Shown here piece after piece: positions 22,391 to 30,764 of a stretch of 31,830 nt of DNA. Both the position numbers and the translations under genes were made by a program. The notes under the pieces were generated by a model. That model was not told where the DNA came from. It was given only the letters and a program-made list of their open reading frames with translations, and made no database searches. Every line of letters starts with the position of its first letter. Within the stretch, counting starts at the first letter, position 1. This stretch comes from CAZFLM01 sp964519955 (GTDB taxonomy: Bacteria; Armatimonadota; Chthonomonadetes; Chthonomonadales; CAJBBX01), in the NCBI GenBank assembly GCA_964519955.1, contig CAZFLM010000075.1, positions 1-31,830 on the forward strand, read 5' to 3'.

Positions 22391-23551
22391 ATGATCGAGA
22401 GACTCGCTCTGATGTCACGCATCGAGGAGGCCCTGCGGCGCAGCCGGGTGGTCGCGCTCCTCGGCCCGCGCCAGTCGGGAAAGACCACGTTGGCCCGGGA
22501 GGTCGTACCGGCCGGATCACCCAACTACTTCGACCTGGAGAACCCCAACAGCCTCGCCCAGCTCGCTGATCCCATGTTGGCCCTAGAGGGACGCTCGGGC
22601 ATCGTCGTGATCGACGAGGTGCAGCGCCGGCCGGAGCTGTTCCCGGCACTCCGAGTCCTGGTCGACCGCGTTCCGCTACCGGCGAAGTTCCTGGTCCTTG
22701 GGAGCGCATCTCCCCATCTCCTGCGTCAGGCATCGGAGTCGCTCGCGGGACGGATTCAGAGGGTCGAGATCGGAGGGTTCGGTCTGGGTGAGTGCGGCGC
22801 CGAGGGCCTGGGGGATCGCTGGAATCGCGGAGGTATGCCGCTCGCGTACCTCGCCGGCTCCGACGACGACAGCCTGGCCTGGCGGACGGAGTACATCAGG
22901 ACCGTGATCGAGCACGACGTGCCAGCACTCGGGCACGCGGTATCCGTGACAGCTCTGACGCGGTTCTGGGCGATGGTGGCGCACTACCACGGAGGTATCT
23001 GGAGTTCGGCGGATCCGGCCCGATCGCTCGGCGTGAGCGAGCCGACGGTGCGCAAGTACCTGGACCTCCTGACCGACGTGTTCCTGGTGCGGCAGCTTCA
23101 ACCGTGGTTCGAGAACCTGGGCAAGCGGCAGGTGCGCTCGCCGAAGGTCTATGTGCGCGACACGGGGCTGCTGCACGCGCTGCTCGGACTGCGCACCTAC
23201 GAGGACCTGCTGAACCACCCGAAGTGCGGCGCGTCGTGGGAGGGCTTCGCCATCGAGGAGGTGCTGCGCGCGACGGACGCCGACGAGGCCTTCTTCTGGG
23301 CCACGCACCAGGGCGCAGAGCTGGATCTGCTCCTCTTCAAGCACGGGCGCCGCTTCGGCGTGGAGGTGAAGCGCGAGGACGCCCCCCGCATCACCAAGTC
23401 GATGCGCATCGCGATGGAGGACCTGAAGCTGGAGAAGCTGACGATCGTCTACCCCGGCGCCGTGCCCTACGACCTCGCCGAGAACGTGCGCGTCATCCCG
23501 CTGCCCTCCATCCTCGACCCGGCGGTCGCGGGCGCCATGGTGGGGGAGTAG
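22391..23551 (+). CDS. AAA_14/DUF4143 family ATPase
   Basis: This 386-residue protein belongs to the common but poorly understood AAA_14 plus DUF4143 family. Walker A is GPRQSGKT at 25-32 and Walker B is IVVIDEVQ at 71-78, followed by the family motif GSASPHLLRQASESLAGRI. A winged-helix-like piece (LGVSEPTVRKYLDLLTDVFLV) lies near the middle. The C-terminal DUF4143 domain keeps GASWEGFAIEEV, ELDLLLF and FGVEVKRED, a nuclease-like D-ExK arrangement. Length is normal. No ribosome-binding site precedes the ATG, which agrees with the leaderless promoter proposed just upstream. The biological role of the family is not settled. It converges on the STAND nuclease gene and shares a terminator region with it. 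Confidence 0.88.
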   Translation: MIERLALMSRIEEALRRSRVVALLGPRQSGKTTLAREVVPAGSPNYFDLENPNSLAQLADPMLALEGRSGIVVIDEVQRRPELFPALRVLVDRVPLPAKFLVLGSASPHLLRQASESLAGRIQRVEIGGFGLGECGAEGLGDRWNRGGMPLAYLAGSDDDSLAWRTEYIRTVIEHDVPALGHAVSVTALTRFWAMVAHYHGGIWSSADPARSLGVSEPTVRKYLDLLTDVFLVRQLQPWFENLGKRQVRSPKVYVRDTGLLHALLGLRTYEDLLNHPKCGASWEGFAIEEVLRATDADEAFFWATHQGAELDLLLFKHGRRFGVEVKREDAPRITKSMRIAMEDLKLEKLTIVYPGAVPYDLAENVRVIPLPSILDPAVAGAMVGE

Positions 23552-23555
23552 GGCC

Positions 23556-23591
23556 GCCGGGGCGGGCTGAGCGGTCGTGGCCCGCCCCGGC
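23556..23591. terminator. Bidirectional hairpin between ATPase and STAND nuclease genes
   Basis: GCCGGGGCGGGC at 23556-23567 pairs perfectly with 23580-23591 around a 12-base loop. It sits between two convergent stops (23551 and 23622), so it can serve both genes. Confidence 0.6.
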
Positions 23592-23621
23592 AGCCTACCC
23601 GTCGACGGTGGCTGCTCGCGC

Positions 23622-26600
23622 TCATTGCTCGATGTCGCCAGCCCCGATCACCGGCGTCGATGAGTAGAGACTGCAGTCCGGCATCAGCGCATGGGCACGG
23701 CTGAAGGCGGGGCTGTGGTGACCTCCGAGCCCCCCGGTGACAACCAGCTTCTCCCCGAGAACGGTCCAGATCAAGGCAAGCCGGTTCCGGACGACGAAGT
23801 CGTGCAGGAAGGCCGATGATCCGAGCAGACACGATGGCCCCGGCTGAAGGACAGACGGGTCCATGAAGGCCGGGGCATTGTCTGCCGAGCTGTAGCGCCC
23901 AACACCGCTCCATCGGAGGCGTCCATCGGCAAAGAAGCGCCGAGATGGAACTCGAATGCCCAGGCCACAGTCGTGGTATGAATCTGCCTTCACTGCGACG
24001 TCGGCAGCGGTCGGCGTCATCCTGCAAGGAAGGGCTCGCATCGCTCGGCGTCCGTGGGACTCCGAAGGGTACAGATTGAACGCGGTCGCCCACGGGTACT
24101 CCGCAAGGAATCCCTCGTGATGCTCGCCCCCCTCCGGCATCCAGCGCCCAAAGAACTGCTGCATACCTAGCCATTCCAGGCACCGACTCAGGCGCCGCTG
24201 CGGAACTAGGTAACTGCTGATGTGCATCCAGATCTGCCTGTATGGGAGCCTATCGCGGCCCTCGCCGCTTGGGCCGCCCCACTCCAAGTACGCCTCAAGC
24301 ATCAGCCACCGTGCGCCGTCGCCGTCAGCATGGACCGCGAGTATCTCAGTGGACTCGGGCATGTCAGCCAGGTCGCTCGTCCACGCTTCGTCGTCCACAA
24401 CCCTGGCGGCGAGCATATCGTACTCAACGGGCATCCACCACGACGTCCTCTTGGCCCGCGCGCTCTGCCGAACAACAACCGTGGGGTCGATGTCTCGCCC
24501 TTCCGGAAACGTCAGGCCAGCGGCTCGGTGACATCGATCCCAAGGGTCTCGCTTGGGCTTCACGTGGTCATGCAGGCGGGCCGCGAGGCGGGCCAGGGCG
24601 ATGCGCTGGTACTTCTTGCCGATCCGCTCCGCCCACTCCGGCCGCCCACGCCCCCCACCATATGTGTAGACCATGTAGCCATCGTAGTCACCGTGTTGTT
24701 CCGCCGAGTACCCCATCGCGATTACCTCGCCGAACACCCACCTCCCCATCTCCTGAGTGGTCACCCGATGCTCGTAGGGCGACAGAGATGATAGCGTATA
24801 GACCTGGAAGTCATCGTGGAGACAGCTGTAGCGCAGCTTCGGCTTGTCCCCCCCAACCTGATCCATCGTGTCCACCTCGGCTCCAGTGGGTATACGCAAC
24901 GGCCACTCGCTCTCGTACGGAGGCAGGTACGTCGTAGGCAGACACGCTGTTGGGAGAACTCCATCGTGATGTGCCAGCTCGAGGATGCAGCGGGCGTGGT
25001 CTCTGATCTGCGCGTTCTGGTATCGGCTGCTGTGAGCAAACACCAGATCGTGAACGACCTCCGCCACTTCGCGCTCAGTCACGGCATCTCGCGTCACTGC
25101 CAGCACACCGTACGCCGCGGCGAGCACGCGATCAACCACGTACTCGTCATCGACGGGTACGACCGCCCTGAGAAGATCCGGCCAGCAGCCCGGCTCGGGT
25201 GCGGTTATCTGTACGAGGGCCATCGTGGCACCATCGCGTACCCGTCGGTCAGCAGCGGCGCAGAACCACGCAAGGCAGATCGCCCAGCGCCTCCGCATGC
25301 CAGCCGTCAAGGATGCTGGGTCGATCTCGAATGCGAAGTCAACGAGCCTACGAACCGGCCCACGCCCCTCGTAGCTACGATGCAGGAACTTGGTCCAGCA
25401 CGCGTCCCTGTCAGGCATTGGCAGGATTCTGAGCAGGTCGTGCAGCCAGAATGCATCGACGGGCGACTCGTGAACGGCAACCCCGAGAGCAGCGCTGATG
25501 GCCTCCTCAAAGAAGCCGTATATGGCGAGTGCTTGCCGAAGTCCGTCTGCCACAGCCTGGGTCAGCCGCGTGGGATCTCGCCACGGGAGCATCCGCACGG
25601 TCGTCTTGACGAAGTCCAGCCTGACTTGGCCGTCGCTCACGCACTCGAACAGCTCAAGTCCGAGCCGCTCTGGCAGTTGGATCGTCAGCGCCTCGAGGAG
25701 CCCCTGGTGCCCGCCAAGTGCGCAGCCAGGAACGGCGATAAACGCCAGACGGCCAGAGGGCTGGAAGGACGACAACGCCTCCTCCCGACCCCATGCGTGC
25801 ACGATGCTGTCAGCGAGCAGGTGATCGCCAAGGCGCTCGAACGCGATCCGCACTGCCTCTAGTTGCCCACCATCGCCGGGCTGCATGTCGACAATCAGCG
25901 CCCCCTCCCGGACAAGCCAGTCGAGCAAGTTGCCCGCCTGGCGGTGCGAAGGGCACACGCCCTCGGCGATCACTCGCGCCTCTTCGAACGATATGAACGA
26001 CACGGTCAGCTCCGCACATGCGGCAACCAGCGCGCGCAGGGCTTTCTCCGGCACGCGGTGCTGCGGCAGGCAGTCGAACTGCCGGGCGTATGCATTGTTC
26101 ATTGCCTCGAGGAAGCCCCTTATGGCAGTCGCGATCCCGTGCCATCCGCCAGGGAGGGCCTCGACACCGGACGCCGAGAGCGACTGGCACACCAACCTCA
26201 GATACAGGGGGTTCGAGAACTCGGCGTGCATGACAGGAGACACAGGTGGCTGCAAGCCGTAGTGCTCGAAGTAGATGCTCGTGGCGTTGAACTCGCGTCC
26301 AGCAAATCCAGGATGGGTAACGCGTGGGACGTCGGACACAGCCTCAGGCAGGACCACGTCCTCGTACGTCGTGCGGCACGTCATACAGATGCGTAGCCAC
26401 TGGAACCGGGCCGCCTGCGAGACCAGCGCGGGCAGGTGACTGGGCCAGTAGGTCCGTGGCTTCGTCTCGTTCAGCCCGTCGATGAAGACGATCAGCGGAT
26501 ACCCAGAGGCCTCGCCTGCCGCATCAAGGGCTGCCAGCAACCCGCGCCACCCGCGCGACGCGTCAAGGCCGAGCATCTGCGCGATCTGACCCCATGGCTC

Positions 26601-27851
26601 GGACGCGCCCGACAGGCGTTCGGCGAAAACGACAACGCTGCGAAGTCCCCGCTTGGCGCGTCTGTCGGCGGCATCGCATACTGCGTGCGTCTTGCCGATG
26701 CCGGCTGGGCCGGTGAGCAGCATCGAAGCAGAGCCGGACACAAGCGCCGCTTCCGACCGTGCCCACTCAACGGTATCCTCCACCCATGAGACCACCTCCT
26801 TGCAGACATCGAGATTGGCTGCAGGGAACCGCACATTGTACTCCGCCTCGTACTGGCGGAACTGGGCGGACGAAGCAGCGCCTCTGCCGTGCTCCTCCTC
26901 AAGGTGGGCGGCAAGACCAGTAAGAAGGGGCCGAAACCGCTGCGCGACGTCACACGCCAGATCCAGAACGCGCCGCATGCCGCGAGTGGACGCCTCGCTA
27001 TCTACAGCGCCGGCGAGCAGAGAGGCCAAACGGCGCAGATCGTCCCCCGCCGCCCGTCCATCTGAGATGAGGGGCGCAGGAAACGGTGTCGTCCAGGGCG
27101 CCTCTTCGGTGCTGGCGACCGCTGTGTCCCAGCGATCACAGACCTCGGCTGCCTTTCGTGCACGAGATTGAATTGTGGCCCGCCATTCGTCCGTGCAACC
27201 CAGGGCCTCAAACGAGGAGTCAACATCGGTCAGCACACTGATCTCCGCCCTATACCGTGGTCCGGCGCTGTGCCGAGCGTCGTCTAGATGCTCTCCAAAC
27301 CACGTATCTCCGAGCACGTTCGCGTCGAACCAGTAGCGTGCCCGGCCGCCCTCCGCGTCAAGGGCAACGAAGTCGCCTAGTAGGCCACTGGCCCACATGA
27401 ACTTCACCGTCAGGTTGGCACCGAGGCCCTGCGCCTCAGCTTCCCATGCCTGCCGTGCCGCATCGGCCACGCTGATCTGGCTGGTGGCTGCCCGCCCCCC
27501 CGAGGTCTTCCGCGCTGTCTGACCGGTCGGATCGAAGGGCAGGCACACGGTATACTCACGCAGGCGCGGGTGGACGCTGACCGCAACAAGGAACGACTCG
27601 TGCGCCTTGATCAGAGCAGACCTCAGGTCGAACATGTACTTGGCTTGCCACCCATACACGTCCCCATCGGTGGCGCGCCACACGCACTCCACACCGCCGT
27701 CGCCGCCTGCCCCCCGGTACCGCTCAAACGACGCGTCAACCGGTGGCCGGTGGCAATACCGAGCAACCTGGCAGCAGAACTCCTCGAACGCGGCCGCCTT
27801 ATCACCGTTCCGCGGTGCGATGCTCTTGAGATCGTAGTCGAAGTTGCGCAT
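23622..27851 (-). CDS. Avs-like STAND NTPase with N-terminal Mrr/Cap4-like nuclease (probable antiphage defence)
   Basis: This is a 1,409-residue protein in three parts. Residues of about 20-180 look like a PD-(D/E)xK nuclease: FEEFCCQVARY, then GGDGGVECVW with Asp51 and Glu55, then GWQAKY with Gln69 and Lys71 (QxK form as in Mrr), then REYTVCLPFD. The NTPase has Walker A GPAGIGKT at 381-388 and Walker B LIVFIDGLNE at 453-462, as in NACHT/STAND proteins. About 900 residues follow without motifs I can name, in the place where Avs proteins sense phage proteins. Layout and length fit Avs2/Avs4-type defence proteins, in which target binding drives assembly and nuclease activity. ATG 27851 follows GGAGGAG by 11 bases; the frame is open to 28079. 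Codon use looks less GC-rich than in neighbours, which suggests transfer. No partner gene is next to it. Confidence 0.75.
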   Translation of the reverse strand: MRNFDYDLKSIAPRNGDKAAAFEEFCCQVARYCHRPPVDASFERYRGAGGDGGVECVWRATDGDVYGWQAKYMFDLRSALIKAHESFLVAVSVHPRLREYTVCLPFDPTGQTARKTSGGRAATSQISVADAARQAWEAEAQGLGANLTVKFMWASGLLGDFVALDAEGGRARYWFDANVLGDTWFGEHLDDARHSAGPRYRAEISVLTDVDSSFEALGCTDEWRATIQSRARKAAEVCDRWDTAVASTEEAPWTTPFPAPLISDGRAAGDDLRRLASLLAGAVDSEASTRGMRRVLDLACDVAQRFRPLLTGLAAHLEEEHGRGAASSAQFRQYEAEYNVRFPAANLDVCKEVVSWVEDTVEWARSEAALVSGSASMLLTGPAGIGKTHAVCDAADRRAKRGLRSVVVFAERLSGASEPWGQIAQMLGLDASRGWRGLLAALDAAGEASGYPLIVFIDGLNETKPRTYWPSHLPALVSQAARFQWLRICMTCRTTYEDVVLPEAVSDVPRVTHPGFAGREFNATSIYFEHYGLQPPVSPVMHAEFSNPLYLRLVCQSLSASGVEALPGGWHGIATAIRGFLEAMNNAYARQFDCLPQHRVPEKALRALVAACAELTVSFISFEEARVIAEGVCPSHRQAGNLLDWLVREGALIVDMQPGDGGQLEAVRIAFERLGDHLLADSIVHAWGREEALSSFQPSGRLAFIAVPGCALGGHQGLLEALTIQLPERLGLELFECVSDGQVRLDFVKTTVRMLPWRDPTRLTQAVADGLRQALAIYGFFEEAISAALGVAVHESPVDAFWLHDLLRILPMPDRDACWTKFLHRSYEGRGPVRRLVDFAFEIDPASLTAGMRRRWAICLAWFCAAADRRVRDGATMALVQITAPEPGCWPDLLRAVVPVDDEYVVDRVLAAAYGVLAVTRDAVTEREVAEVVHDLVFAHSSRYQNAQIRDHARCILELAHHDGVLPTACLPTTYLPPYESEWPLRIPTGAEVDTMDQVGGDKPKLRYSCLHDDFQVYTLSSLSPYEHRVTTQEMGRWVFGEVIAMGYSAEQHGDYDGYMVYTYGGGRGRPEWAERIGKKYQRIALARLAARLHDHVKPKRDPWDRCHRAAGLTFPEGRDIDPTVVVRQSARAKRTSWWMPVEYDMLAARVVDDEAWTSDLADMPESTEILAVHADGDGARWLMLEAYLEWGGPSGEGRDRLPYRQIWMHISSYLVPQRRLSRCLEWLGMQQFFGRWMPEGGEHHEGFLAEYPWATAFNLYPSESHGRRAMRALPCRMTPTAADVAVKADSYHDCGLGIRVPSRRFFADGRLRWSGVGRYSSADNAPAFMDPSVLQPGPSCLLGSSAFLHDFVVRNRLALIWTVLGEKLVVTGGLGGHHSPAFSRAHALMPDCSLYSSTPVIGAGDIEQ

Positions 27852-27896
27852 CGGTTGCTCGGCTCCTCCGCCAGTGTTAATGGTTGCCCCATAAAC

Positions 27897-27902
27897 AATA
27901 TA
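27897..27902 (-). promoter_or_regulatory. Possible -10 element for the STAND nuclease gene
   Basis: TATATT on the minus strand lies in a short AT-rich patch (about 27876-27902) within otherwise GC-rich DNA, some 46 bases before the start codon. No matching -35 was found. Confidence 0.3.
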
Positions 27903-28034
27903 CCTGACGCGAGGCCGGAGCAGACCAACGGTAGCGCCTCCGCGGCAGCCCCCGGCACCCAGCACCCATCCCCCGCCGTTTCGTGGTAAAGTCGAGTAAC
28001 CTCCCACTACGGGGAGACCGAAGGAGAACTCGCC

Positions 28035-29720
28035 ATGCGATCCGACACCATCAAGCGCGGCCATGAACGGGCCGGACACCGGGGGCTGCTGAAGGCGTGC
28101 GGCCTCACCGACGCCGACATGGAGAAGCCGTTCATCGGCATCGCGAACTCATACACGGACATCGTGCCGGGCCACATCCACCTCAACAAGTTCGCCGAGG
28201 TCGTGAAGGAGGCCGTACGCGAAGCCGGTGGCGTGCCGTTCGAGTTCAACACCATCGGCGTGGACGACGGCATCGCGATGGGGCACATCGGCATGCGCTA
28301 CTCGCTGCCGAGCCGCGAACTGATCGCCGACGCCGTCGAGACGGTGGTCACCGCACACTGCTTCGACGCGATGATCTGCATCCCGAACTGCGACAAGATC
28401 ACGCCGGGCATGGCCATGGCGGCAGTCCGCACCAACATCCCCACGGTCTTCGTCTCGGGCGGCCCCATGCGCGCCGGCACGATGCCCGATGGCACCAAGA
28501 CGGACCTCATCACCATCTTCGAGGGCGTCGGCAAGTTCCAGACCGGGCAGATCGACGAGGCACAGCTCAAGGCGCTGGAGGACTTCTCGTGCCCAGGCTG
28601 CGGGTCGTGCTCCGGCATGTTCACCGCGAACTCAATGAACTGCCTGCTGGAGGCGATCGGCCTGGCGCTGCCGGGGAACGGCACCATCCTGGCCGAGGAC
28701 CCGCGCCGCAAGGAGCTGGCCCGCGCGGCCGCCCGCCAGATCATGAAGCTGGTTGAGTGGGACCTGAAGCCGCGCGACATCGTCACGCAGGAGTCGCTGG
28801 ACAACGCCTTCGCGCTCGACATGGCGATGGGCGGCTCGACGAACACGGTGCTGCACGCGCTCGCCATCGCGAACGAGGCCGGCGTCGACTACCCGCTGGA
28901 GCGCATCAACGAGCTGTCCGCGCGGACCCCCTGCATCTGCAAGGTCTCGCCGTCGCGCCCCGAGGTGCACATCGAGGACGTGGAGCGGGCCGGCGGCATC
29001 GGCGCCATCCTGGCCGAGATCGCGCGCAAGCCCGGCCTGCTGCACCTGAACACGCCCACGGTGACGGGCAAGACGCTGGGCGAGAACGTGGCGGGCTGCG
29101 CCATCGCCGACGCGAACGTGATCCACTCGATCGAGCAGCCCTTCACCCCGGACGGCGGCCTGGCGATCCTCTTCGGCAACCTGGCGCCGAACGGGGCTGC
29201 CATCAAGAGCGCGGGCGTGGCGCCGGAGTGCTTCCTCTTCGAGGGGAACGCGGTGGTCTACGACTCGCAGGACGAGTGCATCGCCGCCCTGGAGCGCCGC
29301 GAGGTGAAGCCGGGCGACGTGCTGGTGCTGCGCTACGAGGGGCCGAAGGGCGGGCCGGGCATGCCGGAGATGCTGACGCCCACCTCAATGATCAAGGGCC
29401 AGGGCCTGGGCAAGCAGGTGGCGCTCATCACGGACGGGCGGTTCAGCGGCGGCACCGCGGGCACGTGCGTCGGCCACATCAGCCCCGAGGCGGCGGAGGG
29501 CGGCCCCATCGCCCTGGTGCGCGGCGGCGACCGCATCCGGATCGACATCGCCGCCCGAAGCCTGACGCTGCTGGTGAGCGACGAGGAGCTGGCGAAGCGC
29601 CGCGCCGAGTGGCGGAAGCCCGCGCCGAAGATCGACGCCGGCTGGCTGGGCCGCTACTGCCGCCTGGTCACCAGCGCGAACCGCGGCGCGGTGCTGGCCC
29701 TGCCGGGGGAGGTGGGGTAG
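28035..29720 (+). CDS. ilvD: Dihydroxy-acid dehydratase
   Basis: This 561-residue cytoplasmic iron-sulfur enzyme removes water from 2,3-dihydroxyisovalerate and 2,3-dihydroxy-3-methylvalerate, a late step of valine, isoleucine, leucine and pantothenate synthesis. Family motifs are intact: FEFNTIGVDDGIAMGHIGM, CIPNCDKITPGM (Cys119), VFVSGGPM, CPGCGSCSGMFTANSM (Cys189 and Cys192) and ITDGRFSGGT near the C-terminus. The site VPGHIHL lacks the cysteine seen in the VPC form of [2Fe-2S] enzymes, so an oxygen-sensitive [4Fe-4S] type as in E. coli is more likely. The ATG start has AAGGAG eight bases upstream. Other ilv genes are not adjacent. Confidence 0.97.
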   Translation: MRSDTIKRGHERAGHRGLLKACGLTDADMEKPFIGIANSYTDIVPGHIHLNKFAEVVKEAVREAGGVPFEFNTIGVDDGIAMGHIGMRYSLPSRELIADAVETVVTAHCFDAMICIPNCDKITPGMAMAAVRTNIPTVFVSGGPMRAGTMPDGTKTDLITIFEGVGKFQTGQIDEAQLKALEDFSCPGCGSCSGMFTANSMNCLLEAIGLALPGNGTILAEDPRRKELARAAARQIMKLVEWDLKPRDIVTQESLDNAFALDMAMGGSTNTVLHALAIANEAGVDYPLERINELSARTPCICKVSPSRPEVHIEDVERAGGIGAILAEIARKPGLLHLNTPTVTGKTLGENVAGCAIADANVIHSIEQPFTPDGGLAILFGNLAPNGAAIKSAGVAPECFLFEGNAVVYDSQDECIAALERREVKPGDVLVLRYEGPKGGPGMPEMLTPTSMIKGQGLGKQVALITDGRFSGGTAGTCVGHISPEAAEGGPIALVRGGDRIRIDIAARSLTLLVSDEELAKRRAEWRKPAPKIDAGWLGRYCRLVTSANRGAVLALPGEVG

Positions 29721-29729
29721 GAAGGGGAA

Positions 29730-29767
29730 CGCAGGGGCGGGTGGGCATTGGCCCGCTCGCCCCCGCG
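29730..29767. terminator. Bidirectional terminator hairpin between ilvD and the TPR gene
   Basis: The arms 29730-29746 and 29751-29767 form 14 Watson-Crick pairs, two G-T wobbles and one mismatch around the loop ATTG. They fill the 55-base gap between the convergent stops. Confidence 0.6.
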
Positions 29768-29775
29768 ATATGCAG

Positions 29776-30657
29776 CTACTTCCGGACAGAAGCCGCCGAG
29801 GCCGCACCCAGCGAGGCGCCCGCGGCCGGATGCGTCCTGCGGTACGCGACGTCCCGCAGGCCGTCCTTGGCGCGCAACTGCAGGGACCAGTACGTGGACG
29901 TCTGCGCGACTTTGTAGGCAGCCTCCGCCCTGTTCAGTTCGCCCTTCTTGAGCATCCAGTCGGCATACGCCACCTGCGCCTCCGGCCACTTCGGCCGGTA
30001 CTGGATGGCCTGCTCCAGGTGCTTCACCTGGTCAACCGTCGGCCCGTGAGCGTACGACACATGGTAGGTGCCGAGGATGAAGTGGGCGGCTGCGCGCATA
30101 GCCGGCCAGTCTGGCATCTTCTCAGTGAACTGGAAGCCGACCAGCGCACGACCACGCCCGGTCTGGTTGCGCAGCTCGGAGTCGTTGTAGACGGCGACGG
30201 CCTCGCGCCACTCCCCCTTCCTAGAGAGCAGGAGGATGTAGCGCATGATGGTGGTTGGGTCGTGGTTGATGCTGCTGCCCCAGCCCTGCGAGTAGATCAT
30301 CGCCCGATAGGCCTGGATCGCCGCGTCGGTCTTGCCTTGGTGCTCGCACGCGTCGGCGAGCAGGACCCACGAGTAGGCGTCCGTCTTGTCGACGGCGAGC
30401 GCCCGGCGCAGGATGGCCTCGCCCTTGGCATAGTCGCCGCGGTCGAGGGCGGGCTTGGCCTCCGTGCGAATCGCGTCGACCTGGTTGTGGCGCTTCAGGC
30501 CTGCGGGCGCCACCCTCGACGGGGAACCCTTGACGCCAACCTCTACGTGTGGTCCGTTCTGAGCGCTGACGGGTAGAAGCGCAGCTGTCGCGCCTATCTG
30601 CGCTGCCAGCGACGCCCGCAACGCCATCGTCTTCGTTGCATGTAGCTTGCCCAACAT
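29776..30657 (-). CDS. Secreted tetratricopeptide-repeat protein
   Basis: This 293-residue protein has a signal peptide at about 1-32 (ending PVSAQ). Helical repeats of the TPR type follow: AKPALDRGDYAKGEAILRRAL, then AYSWVLLADACEHQGKTDAAIQAYRAM, and later WPEAQVAYADWMLKKGELNRAEAAYKVA. TPR proteins act as scaffolds for protein contacts; no partner is evident here. The ATG start at 30657 has GGAGG six bases upstream; the frame is open further to 30825 without a signal. It is 107 bases downstream of another minus-strand gene and may be co-transcribed with it. Confidence 0.75.
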   Translation of the reverse strand: MLGKLHATKTMALRASLAAQIGATAALLPVSAQNGPHVEVGVKGSPSRVAPAGLKRHNQVDAIRTEAKPALDRGDYAKGEAILRRALAVDKTDAYSWVLLADACEHQGKTDAAIQAYRAMIYSQGWGSSINHDPTTIMRYILLLSRKGEWREAVAVYNDSELRNQTGRGRALVGFQFTEKMPDWPAMRAAAHFILGTYHVSYAHGPTVDQVKHLEQAIQYRPKWPEAQVAYADWMLKKGELNRAEAAYKVAQTSTYWSLQLRAKDGLRDVAYRRTHPAAGASLGAASAASVRK

Positions 30658-30764
30658 TGCCCACCTCCGCTGCGTGAGTGGGTCACCCGCGCCGACACGC
30701 GCCGGGGCTGGCGACACTGATGCGAAGCGACTGCGGCCCAGGAAGGTTGCGCGGGCCGTGCGGC

